From Cyclobacteriaceae bacterium (GTDB lineage: Bacteria; Bacteroidota; Bacteroidia; Cytophagales; Cyclobacteriaceae), in NCBI GenBank assembly GCA_958296015.1, contig CATQIH010000036.1, positions 1-46,745 of the forward strand: a stretch of DNA of 46,745 bases, in the 5' to 3' direction. Both the position numbers and the translations under genes were made by a program. This document shows positions 17,540 through 26,453 of this stretch, piece after piece. The notes under the pieces were generated by a model. That model was given only the letters and a program-made list of their open reading frames with translations. It made no database searches and was not told the origin of the DNA. Each line of letters begins with the position of its first letter. Position 1 is the first letter of the stretch.

Positions 17540-19370
17540 ATGAGCAGAGACGTTAGTGATTTTCTAATTGACCGGATGATCGAATGGGGTGTTTACCGCA
17601 TGTACGGCTATCCGGGTGATGGTATTGGTGGTTTCTTTGGTGCTTTGGAACGTGCCGAGCGTGATAAAAAACCTTTGCGGCTGATCCGCCCGACGCACGA
17701 AGAGATGGCTGCATTGATGGCCGTAGCCCACGCCAAATTTACCGGTGAAGTGGGCGTATGCTGCGCCACTTCCGGCCCCGGTGCGATACACCTGATGAAT
17801 GGTTTGTACGATGCCAATATGGACAACCAACCAGTAGTCGCCATTGTAGGGCAACAAGCCAGGGTGGCGTTGGGTAGCGATTTTCAGCAGGAAAACAACC
17901 TGGAGCGGATTTTTGGCGATGTGGCTGAATACGTTAAGACCATCAGCGACCCGATGCAGGCACAACTGGTTATTGACCGCGCTTTTCGTATGGCCAGGGC
18001 TTCCCGCAAACCCTGCGTGGTCATTGTGCCTAACGATATTCAGAAACTGCCTTTCAAAGAACCTGCCGTCAAACATTTTGTCTCCCGTACGGGTGTTGGG
18101 CACGCTTCCACACGCATTACGCCACCGGCAGATGAACTGAAACATGCGGCAGAAATTCTTAACTCCGGCAAAAAAGTAGCGATGCTTGTCGGACAGGGAG
18201 CAATGGATGCTACTGATGAGATCATCGAGGTAGCCAAAAAAACCGGCGCAGGCATCATCACAGCTTTGCTGGGTAAGGCTGCCGTGCCTGCCGATGTGCC
18301 CTTCCATACCCAGCACTTAGGCTTACTAGGCTCCAAACCAAGCTACGACATGATTCAGGGTTGTGATACGCTGTTGATGGTTGGTACAAACTATCCTTAT
18401 GGTGAATTTTTACCCAAAACCGGTCAGGCACGAGGCATACAGATCGACCTGCTGCAAAGGCACATGTCACTACGCTACCCAATGGAGCTTAACCTGTGGG
18501 GAGACTCCAAAACTACACTGACCGCCCTGTTGCCTTATCTCAAACAGAAAGATGACCTGAGCTGGCAAAACAAGATCGTGGAAGATATGAAGCAGTGGTG
18601 GGAAATCAACGAACGGGAAGCAATGCTCGATGCCAAGCCGATCAATCCACGCCGGGCTTTCTACGAAATGAACAAGCGCCTGCCCAGCAACAGTATCATC
18701 ACCGCCGATGCTGGCAGCACCGCCGACTGGTACGGCCACCATGTGCTGATGAAACGCGGCATGATGGGCAATCTATCGGGACGATTAGCTACCATGCTGG
18801 CTGCTATGCCGTATGCTATTGCCGCCAAATTTGCTTTCCCCGAACGACCGGTTATTTGTACCATCGGCGACGGTGCCATGCAGATGCTGGGCATGAACGG
18901 CCTGATTTCCGTGAAACGCTACTGGCAGGAATGGAAAAATCCAACCTTCATCGTCTTTGTACTGCACAACAACGACCTGGCACAGGTATCCTGGGAGATG
19001 CGTATAGAAGACGGCAATCCGCGCTATGATACTTCGCAGAAATTGAGACCGTAAACTACGCTGCCTATGCTGAAACATTAGGGCTAAAGGGTATCTATGT
19101 AGATGATGTCTCCAAACTGGAAGAAGCCTGGGACGAAGCCTTTGCTGCCAAACGCCCGGTGGTCATCGACATTCTCACCGATCCCAACGTGCCACCCCTG
19201 CCACCGCATATCACTTTTGAGCAAGCCAGAAACTATACCTACGCCATGCTCAAAGGAGGTGACCCAAAGAACTGGGTGCCATCGAGGAATCTGTCAAAGG
19301 CGTGATGGCTGAAGTAAGTGGAGCGGTACAACATGCGTTTCATAAAGATAAAGACAAAAGCAAAGAATGA
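17540..19370 (+). CDS. thiamine-pyrophosphate enzyme (pyruvate oxidase/acetolactate synthase family), two frameshifts
   Basis: Reads MSRDVSDFLIDRMIEWGVYR from ATG 17540 in the first frame to about 19040, then shifts back one base (ETVNYAAYAETLG onward), and shifts again near 19270 to end at 19370 (VMAEVSGAVQHAFHK to the stop). Both breaks look like single-base losses: one in CAGAAATTG at about 19040 and one in CCAAAGAACTGG at about 19270. The repaired protein is about 609 residues. Features: PYR domain with THEEMAALMA (cofactor Glu) and TSGPGAIHLMNGLYDA, a central domain, and PP domain motif GDGAMQMLGMN with NN about 27 residues later (about residue 443 on). It resembles PoxB-type pyruvate:quinone oxidases; the product cannot be fixed without more evidence. 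The stop overlaps the next start (ATGA). Confidence 0.85.
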
Positions 19371-20455
19371 GCATTCCGGTAGAAAAGCTGACCGTGAGTG
19401 CTTATACCATTCCTACAGACCAGCCGGAATCAGACGGCACCCTGCAATGGGATAGCACAACAATGGTACTGGTCACACTGGCTGCAGGCGGGCAAACAGG
19501 CATCGGCTATACTTACGCCGATGCCTCTGTGGCCCGCTTGATCAACCAGACGCTCCGGCCACTGGTAGAAGGGGAAGATGCCTTACAGATTCCTGCTATC
19601 TGGCAGAAGATGGTGCAGAAAATCCGCAACAACGGCAACAGTGGCCTGACCCACATGGGCATTGCTGCGGTAGATGTAGCACTCTGGGACCTGAAAGCAA
19701 AGTTATTGAACCTACCCCTGGCACAATTGCTGGGGATGGTTCATGCTTCTTTCAACCTCTATGGCAGTGGCGGCTTTACGGCTTACACCGTGGAGAAGCT
19801 TCAGAAGCAACTGGGCGGCTGGGCAGCACAGGGTATACGGCAGGTGAAGATGAAAATCGGGCGCGAGCCAGACCGGGATTTGAAGCGCGTAAAAGCAGCC
19901 AAAGCCGCTATTGGTGACCACTGCACGCTGTTTGTAGATGCCAACGGTGCTTACTCAGCCAAACAGGCACTGGACAAAGCCTATCAGTTTACTGACTCGG
20001 GTGTGGCCTGGTTTGAAGAGCCGGTGTCTTCCGATGATCTGGCAGGTTTGCATTTCATCCGCGAACATGCGCCTCCGGCCATGAATATTGCGGCAGGAGA
20101 GTACGGCTTCAACCTTACCTACTTTGAACGTATGCTGGAAGCAGGCGCGGTAGATGTACTACAGGCCGATGCCACCCGTTGCGGAGGAATTACTGGTTTT
20201 CTGAAAGCAGGCATACTTTGCGAAGCGCACCATGTGCCCTTTTCGTCTCATTGTGCGCCTGCCCTGCACCTACATCCTTCGCTGGCATCTTCTGCTTTCT
20301 ATATAGCCGAGTATTTTCACGATCATGTTCGCATAGAAGATATGCTGTTCGATGGCGTGCAAAAACCCGTAGATGGCATAATACGCCCCGATCTGAGCCG
20401 ACCCGGCCTGGGACTGGAGTTCAAGCATGCAGATGCAGAGAAGTATCGGGTTTAA
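19367..20455 (+). CDS. enolase-superfamily dehydratase/epimerase (mandelate racemase/muconate lactonizing)
   Basis: A 362-residue enolase-superfamily protein. The N-terminal capping domain is followed by the barrel. Catalytic Lys is in VKMKIG (about residue 161), metal ligands are in FVDANGAYS (about 190), WFEEPVSS (about 217) and LQADATRCGG (about 265), and a basic His may be in PFSSHCAPALHLH (about 295). Members of the MR subgroup dehydrate sugar acids or epimerise. It is translationally coupled to the TPP enzyme gene and lies upstream of a flavin dehydrogenase and an SMP-30 lactonase, so a sugar-acid pathway is plausible. The exact substrate is unknown. Confidence 0.85.
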   Translation: MSIPVEKLTVSAYTIPTDQPESDGTLQWDSTTMVLVTLAAGGQTGIGYTYADASVARLINQTLRPLVEGEDALQIPAIWQKMVQKIRNNGNSGLTHMGIAAVDVALWDLKAKLLNLPLAQLLGMVHASFNLYGSGGFTAYTVEKLQKQLGGWAAQGIRQVKMKIGREPDRDLKRVKAAKAAIGDHCTLFVDANGAYSAKQALDKAYQFTDSGVAWFEEPVSSDDLAGLHFIREHAPPAMNIAAGEYGFNLTYFERMLEAGAVDVLQADATRCGGITGFLKAGILCEAHHVPFSSHCAPALHLHPSLASSAFYIAEYFHDHVRIEDMLFDGVQKPVDGIIRPDLSRPGLGLEFKHADAEKYRV

Positions 20456-20585
20456 ATGAGGAATCATGGATTTATATGGTCAAAAAAGCCAAAGTATCCC
20501 GTAGAAAATAGTCATAGTAGCCTTGGAACTGGCGTTTCTCTGGCTTTCTTACTGGATACTGTTTCAGAACGGAAGAAATACCTTC

Positions 20586-21155
20586 ATGAACTGGTTAGGA
20601 ATGGAAAATACTACCGGATCTATCAGTAGATATACGATCATTTTTACTTTTTCACTAATCGTCTTTGTTCGCATAGGATTTATGATGTTCTACCTTTTGA
20701 AACGCAAAATACCCTGGGAGGAAAGTATAGCCATACCTATGGCTTTTGCTCTTTATTATGTAGGGTTTGCCTTATTGGTATTGCCTAACCAACAACCAAT
20801 AGATTTCCTCGACTACTTTGGTATACTGCTTTTTCTGTTTGGTTCATTCATTAATACCTACTCCGAACTACAGAGGCACTTTTGGAAGAACCGCCCGGAG
20901 AATAAAGGAAAACTGTACACTCAGGGATTGTTCAGCTATGCTATGCACGTCAACTATTTTGGAGATGTGTGCTGGGTAACCGCCTGTGCCATTATTACCA
21001 GAAACTGGTACGCAGTACTGATTCCGGTTTTTCTGCTTTGCTTTTTTATCTTTTACAACATTCCAAAACTTGATCAATACCTGGCTTCTAAGTATGGGGA
21101 AGCCTTTGACTTATACAGAAGACAAACTAAGAAGTTAACTCCTTTTATTTATTGA
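20586..21155 (+). CDS. membrane methyltransferase-like protein (isoprenylcysteine/DUF1295 type)
   Basis: About 189 residues from ATG 20586; an in-frame TTG at 20523 would give 210 and an extra hydrophobic segment, so the start is uncertain. Four to five membrane segments are predicted. The C-terminal part has LFSYAMHVNYFGDVCW and KYGEAFDLYRRQTKKLTPF, which match the pattern of the DUF1295 and isoprenylcysteine methyltransferase families (a His-Asn-Tyr-Phe-Gly region and an E-x-x-x-Y-x-x-x-T segment). It may methylate a lipid or small substrate using S-adenosylmethionine. It sits between the enolase-superfamily gene and the large flavin dehydrogenase on the same strand. Confidence 0.6.
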   Translation: MNWLGMENTTGSISRYTIIFTFSLIVFVRIGFMMFYLLKRKIPWEESIAIPMAFALYYVGFALLVLPNQQPIDFLDYFGILLFLFGSFINTYSELQRHFWKNRPENKGKLYTQGLFSYAMHVNYFGDVCWVTACAIITRNWYAVLIPVFLLCFFIFYNIPKLDQYLASKYGEAFDLYRRQTKKLTPFIY

Positions 21156-21227
21156 AGGATCATGCCGTTGCCTGATAAGAAAATGGCTTGTTTCTTAATC
21201 ATTTTTTAACATTTTCATTGTATCAAC

Positions 21228-24200
21228 ATGAAAGATAAACACAACCAGGGTGATACCTTTACCTTGCCCACTGCGAAATACGAGAAAAAGTATACGCACT
21301 ATCAGGGCATGAAAACAGTTGTCCGTACCTCCGACTTAGACAAAGACCAGCCCGATTATGCCAAAAAGCTGGCCGATGAACTTGAAAAGACCATCAAAGG
21401 CGAAGTGCGCTTCGATCATGGAAGCCGCGCTACCTATTCTACCGATGCCTCCAACTACCGGCAGATACCCATTGGCGTAGTGCTGCCCAAAGACGAACAC
21501 GATGTGATAGAAACCATCCGTCTGTGTCGCGAGCATGGAGCACCCATCACCTCCCGAGGAGGGGGCACCAGCCTGGCTGGCCAGACCTGCAACGTGGCCG
21601 TGATCATGGATTTCTCCAAATACATGGACAAGGTGCTGAGCATTGATCCTGAAGAACAAACCACCGTGGTACAGCCCGGCTGTATCCTGGATACGCTGCG
21701 CAACCAGGCACAGGATGAGCATGGCCTGACCTACGGCCCTGACCCGGCCACTCATGCCTACAATACGCTGGGCGGTATGCTGGGCAACAACTCCTGTGGT
21801 ATTCACTCGGTGATGGCCCAGTTCTACGGGCACGGACCACTCACCGTACACCAGGTAGATTCCCTTGATATTGTCACCTACGATGGCACCCGCATGACCG
21901 TAGGGGCTACTTCGGAAGAGGAACTAGAGGAAATCATTCGTCAGGGAGGCCGCCGTGGAGAGATTTACCGCGACCTGAAGAAACTACGCGACACCCATGC
22001 TAATAAGATTCGGGAGAAGTATCCCCAGATACCTCGCCGGGTGTCTGGGTTCAACCTGGACTTTCTACTGCCGGAAAACAACTTCAACGTGGCCCAGGCA
22101 CTGGTGGGTTCGGAAGGCACCTGCGTCACGATTCTCTCTGCAAAGCTGAAGCTGCAACACTATATCAAAGAGCGGGTGCTGATTGTACTGGGCTACCCCA
22201 GTGCCTACGAAGCCGGTGACCACGTGATGGAGATTATGGCGCATAAGCCTACGGGCTGCGAAGGGATAGACCACAAGCTGATTGGCTATATGGAGAAAAA
22301 AGGTATGCATCCCAAAGATATTAAGATGCTGCCGGAAGGAAAAGGCTTTCTGTTTGTAGAATTTGGCGGAGATACCAAAGAAGATGCGGAAGCACAGGCC
22401 CATAAACTCATGAATGAACTCAAAGGCAAAGACGACGCTCCTTCCATGAAGCTATACACCAGCGACTGGGAAAAGCAGGAGCTTTGGAATGTGCGGGAGT
22501 CTGGCCTGGGTGCTACTGCGCACGTGCCAGGTATGCCCCCTTCACATCCGGGCTGGGAAGATGCAGCCGTTGCTCCCAAAAACGTAGGGAAATACCTCCG
22601 GGAATTTCGCGATCTGCTCACTGAGTTTGGCTACGACTGTTCGCTCTACGGCCACTTTGGCCAGGGCTGTATCCACTGCCGCATAGACTTTGATTTGCAA
22701 ACCACGCAAGGCGTTAGGCAATGGAAAGAATTCCTGAACCGAGCCGCGCATTTGGTCGTCAAATATGGCGGTTCGCTGTCGGGAGAGCATGGCGACGGGC
22801 AGGCAAGAGCCGCGCTGCTGCCTATTATGTATGGCGAAGAGATTGTCGCTGCCTTCCGGGAGTTCAAGCGTATCTGGGACCCCGGCAATAAGATGAATCC
22901 GCACAAAGTGGTAGAGCCTTACCAGCCCGACGAAAACCTGCGCATGGGCCCTGATTTTACACCTCCGGATTTGAAGACACATTTTCAGTTTCCCGATGAT
23001 AACTTTTCGTTTGCCAGTGCCGTGTCCCGCTGTGTAGGCGTAGGCAAGTGCCGTAGCGACGAAAACGGCACCATGTGCCCCAGCTACATGGTGACCCGCG
23101 AGGAAGAAGACTCTACCCGTGGCCGTTCGCGTATGCTGTTCGAGATGCTACGTGGCGATGTTATTGCCGATGGCTGGCATGATGAACACGTTCGGGAGAC
23201 GCTAGACCTGTGTCTGGCCTGCAAAGCCTGCAAGAATGAGTGCCCGGTCAATGTGGATATGGCCACCTACAAGGCGGAGTTTCTGTCGCATTACTATGAA
23301 GGTAAGCTGCGCCCTATGCCTGCCTATGCGATGGGCCTGATCTACTGGTGGGCACGGATTGCCAAGCCTATTGCCCCCCTGGCGAATTTCTTCACACAGA
23401 CAGAGCCTTTTGCTACCCTGGTGAAGAAGCTGGGCGGCCTGGCAGAGCAGCGTAAGATGCCCACCTTTGCTGATCAAAGCTTTGTAGACTGGTTCCGTGC
23501 TAGAAAGACCACCTTCCCGACAGACCCTCCGCGATTTTTGAAAGATGCTGATCGCAAAAAGCTCAAATACGAAGATGTGCCACGCTTCCAGCAGGATACT
23601 TACGAATCTGTATCTAATCCGCACCACGGAGATGGTAAGCGGTTGAATGTTACTGCCGAGCAAAAACCTTTTGAAACCAAACGGGTATTGCTCTGGCCGG
23701 ACACATTTAACAACTACCTGCTTCCAGAAGCTGCCAAAGCCGCCGTGGAAGTGCTAGAACGCGCAGGCTACATGGTAGAAATACCCAACCGCCCGCTATG
23801 CTGCGGACGGCCGCTCTACGACTTTGGTATGCTGGACACTGCCAAGCGTTTGTGGCGGCAGACCATCGACCATCTGAAACCCTATCTGCGTGATGGTGTG
23901 CCTATTGTAGGACTGGAACCCAGCTGTGTGGCTGCTTTTCGTGACGAACTGGTCAACCTTTTTCCCAATGATGAAGATGCCAAGCGACTGGCGCACAGCA
24001 CGTTTATGCTGAGTGAGTACCTAGAACGCCAGCAGTACGTGCCGCCCAGGCTGGAGCGCAAGGCGGTTATTCACGGGCACTGCCAGCACAAAGCTGTGAT
24101 GCATATGGATGCGGAAATGGCTATTCTGAAAAAGATGGGATTACAGTATGACCTGCTGGATGCTGGTTGCTGTGGCATGGCCGGTTCTTACGGTTTTTCT

Positions 24201-24530
24201 GCCGACAAATATGACATCTCTATGCGGGCCGGGGAGCGGGTATTGCTGCCCAAAGTACGCGAAGCAGACAAGGATACTTTGGTGATTACCAACGGTTTTA
24301 GCTGCCGCGAACAGATAGAGGGAGCTACCCAACGGCAAGGTATGCACCTGGCAGAAGTACTGCAAATGGCCCTGCGCGAAGGCCCGGACGGTGCCCCCGG
24401 AGAGTATCCGGAGAAGCATAACTATAACGAAAAGATCAACACAGATACCTGGAAGACTCCATTGTTAATAGCTACAGGGGTAGGCATTCTGGCAGCAGGC
24501 GCACTCGCACTTTTCCGGCAGAAGGAGTAA
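21228..24530 (+). CDS. FAD-linked oxidase fused to iron-sulfur/CCG domains (GlcD-GlcF type), with C-terminal membrane anchor
   Basis: A 1100-residue fusion. The FAD-binding PCMH fold lies at about residues 75-290 (RGGGTSLAGQTC, GGMLGNNSCG) and the FAD oxidase C-terminal domain at about 330-580 (YGHFGQGCIHCR, LSGEHGDGQAR). A two-cluster ferredoxin-like region follows (a Cys run at about 600-620, then CLACKACKNECP at about 662). Two CCG domains end in RPLCCGRPL (about 859) and DAGCCGMAGS (about 980). Family members oxidise D-lactate, glycolate or D-2-hydroxyglutarate and pass electrons to the respiratory chain. The last 25 residues (IATGVGILAAGALALF) form a probable membrane helix, which fits delivery to quinone. 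It lies directly before the heptad repeat block. Confidence 0.92.
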   Translation: MKDKHNQGDTFTLPTAKYEKKYTHYQGMKTVVRTSDLDKDQPDYAKKLADELEKTIKGEVRFDHGSRATYSTDASNYRQIPIGVVLPKDEHDVIETIRLCREHGAPITSRGGGTSLAGQTCNVAVIMDFSKYMDKVLSIDPEEQTTVVQPGCILDTLRNQAQDEHGLTYGPDPATHAYNTLGGMLGNNSCGIHSVMAQFYGHGPLTVHQVDSLDIVTYDGTRMTVGATSEEELEEIIRQGGRRGEIYRDLKKLRDTHANKIREKYPQIPRRVSGFNLDFLLPENNFNVAQALVGSEGTCVTILSAKLKLQHYIKERVLIVLGYPSAYEAGDHVMEIMAHKPTGCEGIDHKLIGYMEKKGMHPKDIKMLPEGKGFLFVEFGGDTKEDAEAQAHKLMNELKGKDDAPSMKLYTSDWEKQELWNVRESGLGATAHVPGMPPSHPGWEDAAVAPKNVGKYLREFRDLLTEFGYDCSLYGHFGQGCIHCRIDFDLQTTQGVRQWKEFLNRAAHLVVKYGGSLSGEHGDGQARAALLPIMYGEEIVAAFREFKRIWDPGNKMNPHKVVEPYQPDENLRMGPDFTPPDLKTHFQFPDDNFSFASAVSRCVGVGKCRSDENGTMCPSYMVTREEEDSTRGRSRMLFEMLRGDVIADGWHDEHVRETLDLCLACKACKNECPVNVDMATYKAEFLSHYYEGKLRPMPAYAMGLIYWWARIAKPIAPLANFFTQTEPFATLVKKLGGLAEQRKMPTFADQSFVDWFRARKTTFPTDPPRFLKDADRKKLKYEDVPRFQQDTYESVSNPHHGDGKRLNVTAEQKPFETKRVLLWPDTFNNYLLPEAAKAAVEVLERAGYMVEIPNRPLCCGRPLYDFGMLDTAKRLWRQTIDHLKPYLRDGVPIVGLEPSCVAAFRDELVNLFPNDEDAKRLAHSTFMLSEYLERQQYVPPRLERKAVIHGHCQHKAVMHMDAEMAILKKMGLQYDLLDAGCCGMAGSYGFSADKYDISMRAGERVLLPKVREADKDTLVITNGFSCREQIEGATQRQGMHLAEVLQMALREGPDGAPGEYPEKHNYNEKINTDTWKTPLLIATGVGILAAGALALFRQKE

Positions 24531-24536
24531 GCGGAG

Positions 24537-24720
24537 GCTGGGGCTGGGAGCTTTGGGCTGGGAGCTGGGAGTTTGGAGCTTTGGGCTGGGAGCTGGGAGT
24601 TTGGGGCTGGGAGTTTGGGGCTGGGAGCTTTGGGCTGGGAGTTTGGGGCTGGGAGTTTGGGGCTGGGAGCTTTGGGCTGGGAGTTTGGGGCTGGGAGTTT
24701 GGAGCTGGGAGTTTGGGGCT
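24537..24720. repeat. heptanucleotide repeat block 1 (GGGAGTT/TGGGGCT type)
   Basis: Degenerate tandem heptamers, mostly GGGAGCT, TTGGGCT, GGGAGTT and TGGGGCT, used as 7-, 14- and 21-bp steps. GGGAG occurs at 24546, 24560, 24567, 24588 and 24595 and on to 24707; every distance is a multiple of 7. It starts 6 bp after the flavin dehydrogenase stop. Short open frames (for example 24573-24758) are a by-product of the low complexity and are not called as genes. Confidence 0.9.
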
Positions 24721-24967
24721 TAGAACTTCGGTTTTGGAGTTCTAAACTCGGAGTTTGAGGTTCTGAACTTGGAGATTGGTGTTCTAAACCCGGAGGTTGG
24801 AGTTTTGAACTCGGAGTTTGAGGTTCTGAACTCGGAGATTGGTGTTCTGAACTCGGAGTTTGGTGTTCTGAACTCGGAGTTTGAGGTTCTGAACTCGGAG
24901 ATTGGTGTTCTAAACCCGGAGGTTGGAGTTTTGAACTCGGAGTTTGAGGTTCTGAACTCCGGTTTCT
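24721..24967. repeat. heptanucleotide repeat block 2 (21-bp units)
   Basis: Tandem 21-bp units made of heptamers such as GTTCTGA, ACTCGGA and GTTTGAG, with variants. CGGAG or TGGAG occurs at 24749, 24770, 24791, 24798 and 24812. A higher-order unit of about 126 bp is visible: the segment beginning GAGATTGGTGTTCTAAACCC occurs near 24772 and again near 24898. The register continues that of block 1 (24707 to 24749 is 42 bp). Confidence 0.9.
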
Positions 24968-25003
24968 GATCTTCTGACTTCAGTCTCCGGTCTTCGGTCT
25001 CCT
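24964..25003. repeat. heptanucleotide repeat block 3 (CTTCNGT/CTCCGGT type)
   Basis: A short third family: TTCTGAT, CTTCTGA, CTTCAGT, CTCCGGT, CTTCGGT at consecutive 7-bp steps from 24964. It keeps the register of block 2 and ends about 11 bp before the SMP-30 start at 25014. Confidence 0.8.
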
Positions 25004-25013
25004 TTTGTTCAAC

Positions 25014-25922
25014 ATGCAAACAAACGAAACTATGTCATTAACTTATCAGGCTGAGCTAGTGCTCGACCTTCATATGCAGCTGGGAGAAGGTCCTTTGTGG
25101 GACTTTAACCGCAATCTGCTATTTTTTGTAGATATCAAAGGCAAGCACATTCATCGCTACGATCCGCAAAATCAGCAGCACCGTTCTTATCAGATGGATC
25201 AAATGCCCACCGCCCTGGCAGTACTAGAGGATAAGAACTTGCTGGTAGCCCTGGAAGACCGGCTGGTGCGCTTTGTGCCGGAAACCGGCGAAGTAACCGA
25301 AATACTGAAACCAGGCATCGATCATCATAAAGTACGCACCAACGATGGTGCAGCAGGCCCCGACGGGCGATATTATATAGGCACCATGGATTGGGACGAG
25401 CAAAACCCAATAGCGGTTCTGTACCGCATTGAGGCCGACGGGCGCGTAGCAGCTTTGCTACAGCACCAAACCATTGCCAACGGTATCACCTGGTCGGCAA
25501 ATCATCAGACGATGTATTACATAGACAGCCCTACCCATCGTGTACAAGCCTTTGATTTTGATATGGCGCAAGGAACAATCTCACAGGCACGTGCTCTGGT
25601 TACCGTTGCCAAAGACCAGGGTGTGCCCGATGGGATGACCATCGATATGGAAGGACACTTATGGGTGGCACACAACGGGGCAGGCTACGTAGCCCGCTAC
25701 CACCACCAAACAGGAGAAATGCTGGCACAAGTGCATGTGCCGACCACACAAGTCTCAAGCTGTGCCTTTGGCGGCCCGGATTATCGCACCTTATACCTCA
25801 CAACAGGCTATAATAGTCTGAACGAAAAGCAGCAGGAAAAGTATCCACACAGTGGCGGACTGTTTGCCATCAATCTTTCTGAACAAGGCAGGGCTACTTT
25901 CAGTTGTGCTCTCACACAATGA
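25014..25922 (+). CDS. SMP-30/gluconolactonase family lactonase
   Basis: Start taken at ATG 25014 (a TTG at 25005 and a second ATG at 25032 are alternatives); about 302 residues. A six-bladed beta-propeller with the metal-site residues expected of the family: Glu in LGEGPLWD (about residue 24), Asn in KVRTNDGAAGPDGRYYIG, Asn in TIANGITWS and Asp in VPDGMTIDMEGHLWVAHNG. VSSCAFGGPDYRTLYLTT closes the propeller. Such enzymes hydrolyse sugar lactones (gluconolactone, xylonolactone, arabinonolactone). With the upstream enolase-superfamily dehydratase and flavin dehydrogenase this suggests oxidative sugar-acid breakdown; substrate is inferred. The stop overlaps the next start. Confidence 0.9.
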   Translation: MQTNETMSLTYQAELVLDLHMQLGEGPLWDFNRNLLFFVDIKGKHIHRYDPQNQQHRSYQMDQMPTALAVLEDKNLLVALEDRLVRFVPETGEVTEILKPGIDHHKVRTNDGAAGPDGRYYIGTMDWDEQNPIAVLYRIEADGRVAALLQHQTIANGITWSANHQTMYYIDSPTHRVQAFDFDMAQGTISQARALVTVAKDQGVPDGMTIDMEGHLWVAHNGAGYVARYHHQTGEMLAQVHVPTTQVSSCAFGGPDYRTLYLTTGYNSLNEKQQEKYPHSGGLFAINLSEQGRATFSCALTQ

Positions 25923-26389
25923 ACAAACAGATGAAGCATACATTATATGAAGCAACAGCCAGCATCGTTGGCAAAGGTATCATAGCAGGGGCCACAGGCA
26001 TAGCGGGCATGTTGTTGTCTCAACAGATAGGAAAAAGAGTCTTTGGAAAAACGCCCAACCGTGCGCCTGCCGAAGTAGCTGGTAAATTACTGGGGCTTAA
26101 GCCTACCAATGAGGCCAGCAAAGCCAGATTTAATAAGGTCATTGAAATCGCCTATGGCAGTGTTTGGGGCATCTTCAGAGCATGGCTAGGCAGTAAGGGA
26201 ACCAGGGGGCCAGCAGCTTCTGCCCTGCATTTGGCCTCTATTGGGGCTAGTATCAGCACGATTATTCCCGCTTTAGGCTGGGTGCCACCGCCCAGGAAGT
26301 GGAGTAAAGAAAAGTTATCCATAGAAATAGTTCACCATACCGTGTATGTATTGGTGACTGGCTGGGCATACGATATGCTGAACGACTAG
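25919..26389 (+). CDS. unknown small protein with glycine-rich hydrophobic segments
   Basis: A 156-residue protein beginning at ATG 25919, overlapping the lactonase stop (ATGA). It was not recognised. Three hydrophobic stretches are visible: GIIAGATGIAGMLLS (about residues 20-34), a Ser/Ala/Gly-rich stretch ASALHLASIGASISTIIPALGW (about 100-121) and VHHTVYVLVTGWAYDML at the C-terminus. Gly and Ala spacing suggests packed membrane helices. A basic, Pro-containing loop (GKTPNRAPAEVAGKLLG) lies between. Overlap with the lactonase gene suggests co-translation, but no function can be named. Confidence 0.7.
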   Translation: MNKQMKHTLYEATASIVGKGIIAGATGIAGMLLSQQIGKRVFGKTPNRAPAEVAGKLLGLKPTNEASKARFNKVIEIAYGSVWGIFRAWLGSKGTRGPAASALHLASIGASISTIIPALGWVPPPRKWSKEKLSIEIVHHTVYVLVTGWAYDMLND

Positions 26390-26453
26390 CACCTGTTGCC
26401 TGCCTGGTTTATCAAGCCGTGAGCAACAACTACACTATCTTTTATCTACACTT

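Noticed and set aside
20476-20511. An 11-codon frame (MVKKAKVSRRK) before the methyltransferase-like gene
   Set aside because: Too short and without support beyond a start codon; could be a leader but nothing shows it.
24537-25003. CRISPR array
   Set aside because: Units are contiguous heptamers with no unique spacers, and no cas genes are present.
24573-25019. Open frames on both strands inside the heptad block (61-99 codons)
   Set aside because: They are the unavoidable result of 7- and 21-bp repeats without stop codons; their residues simply repeat and no start or family is convincing.
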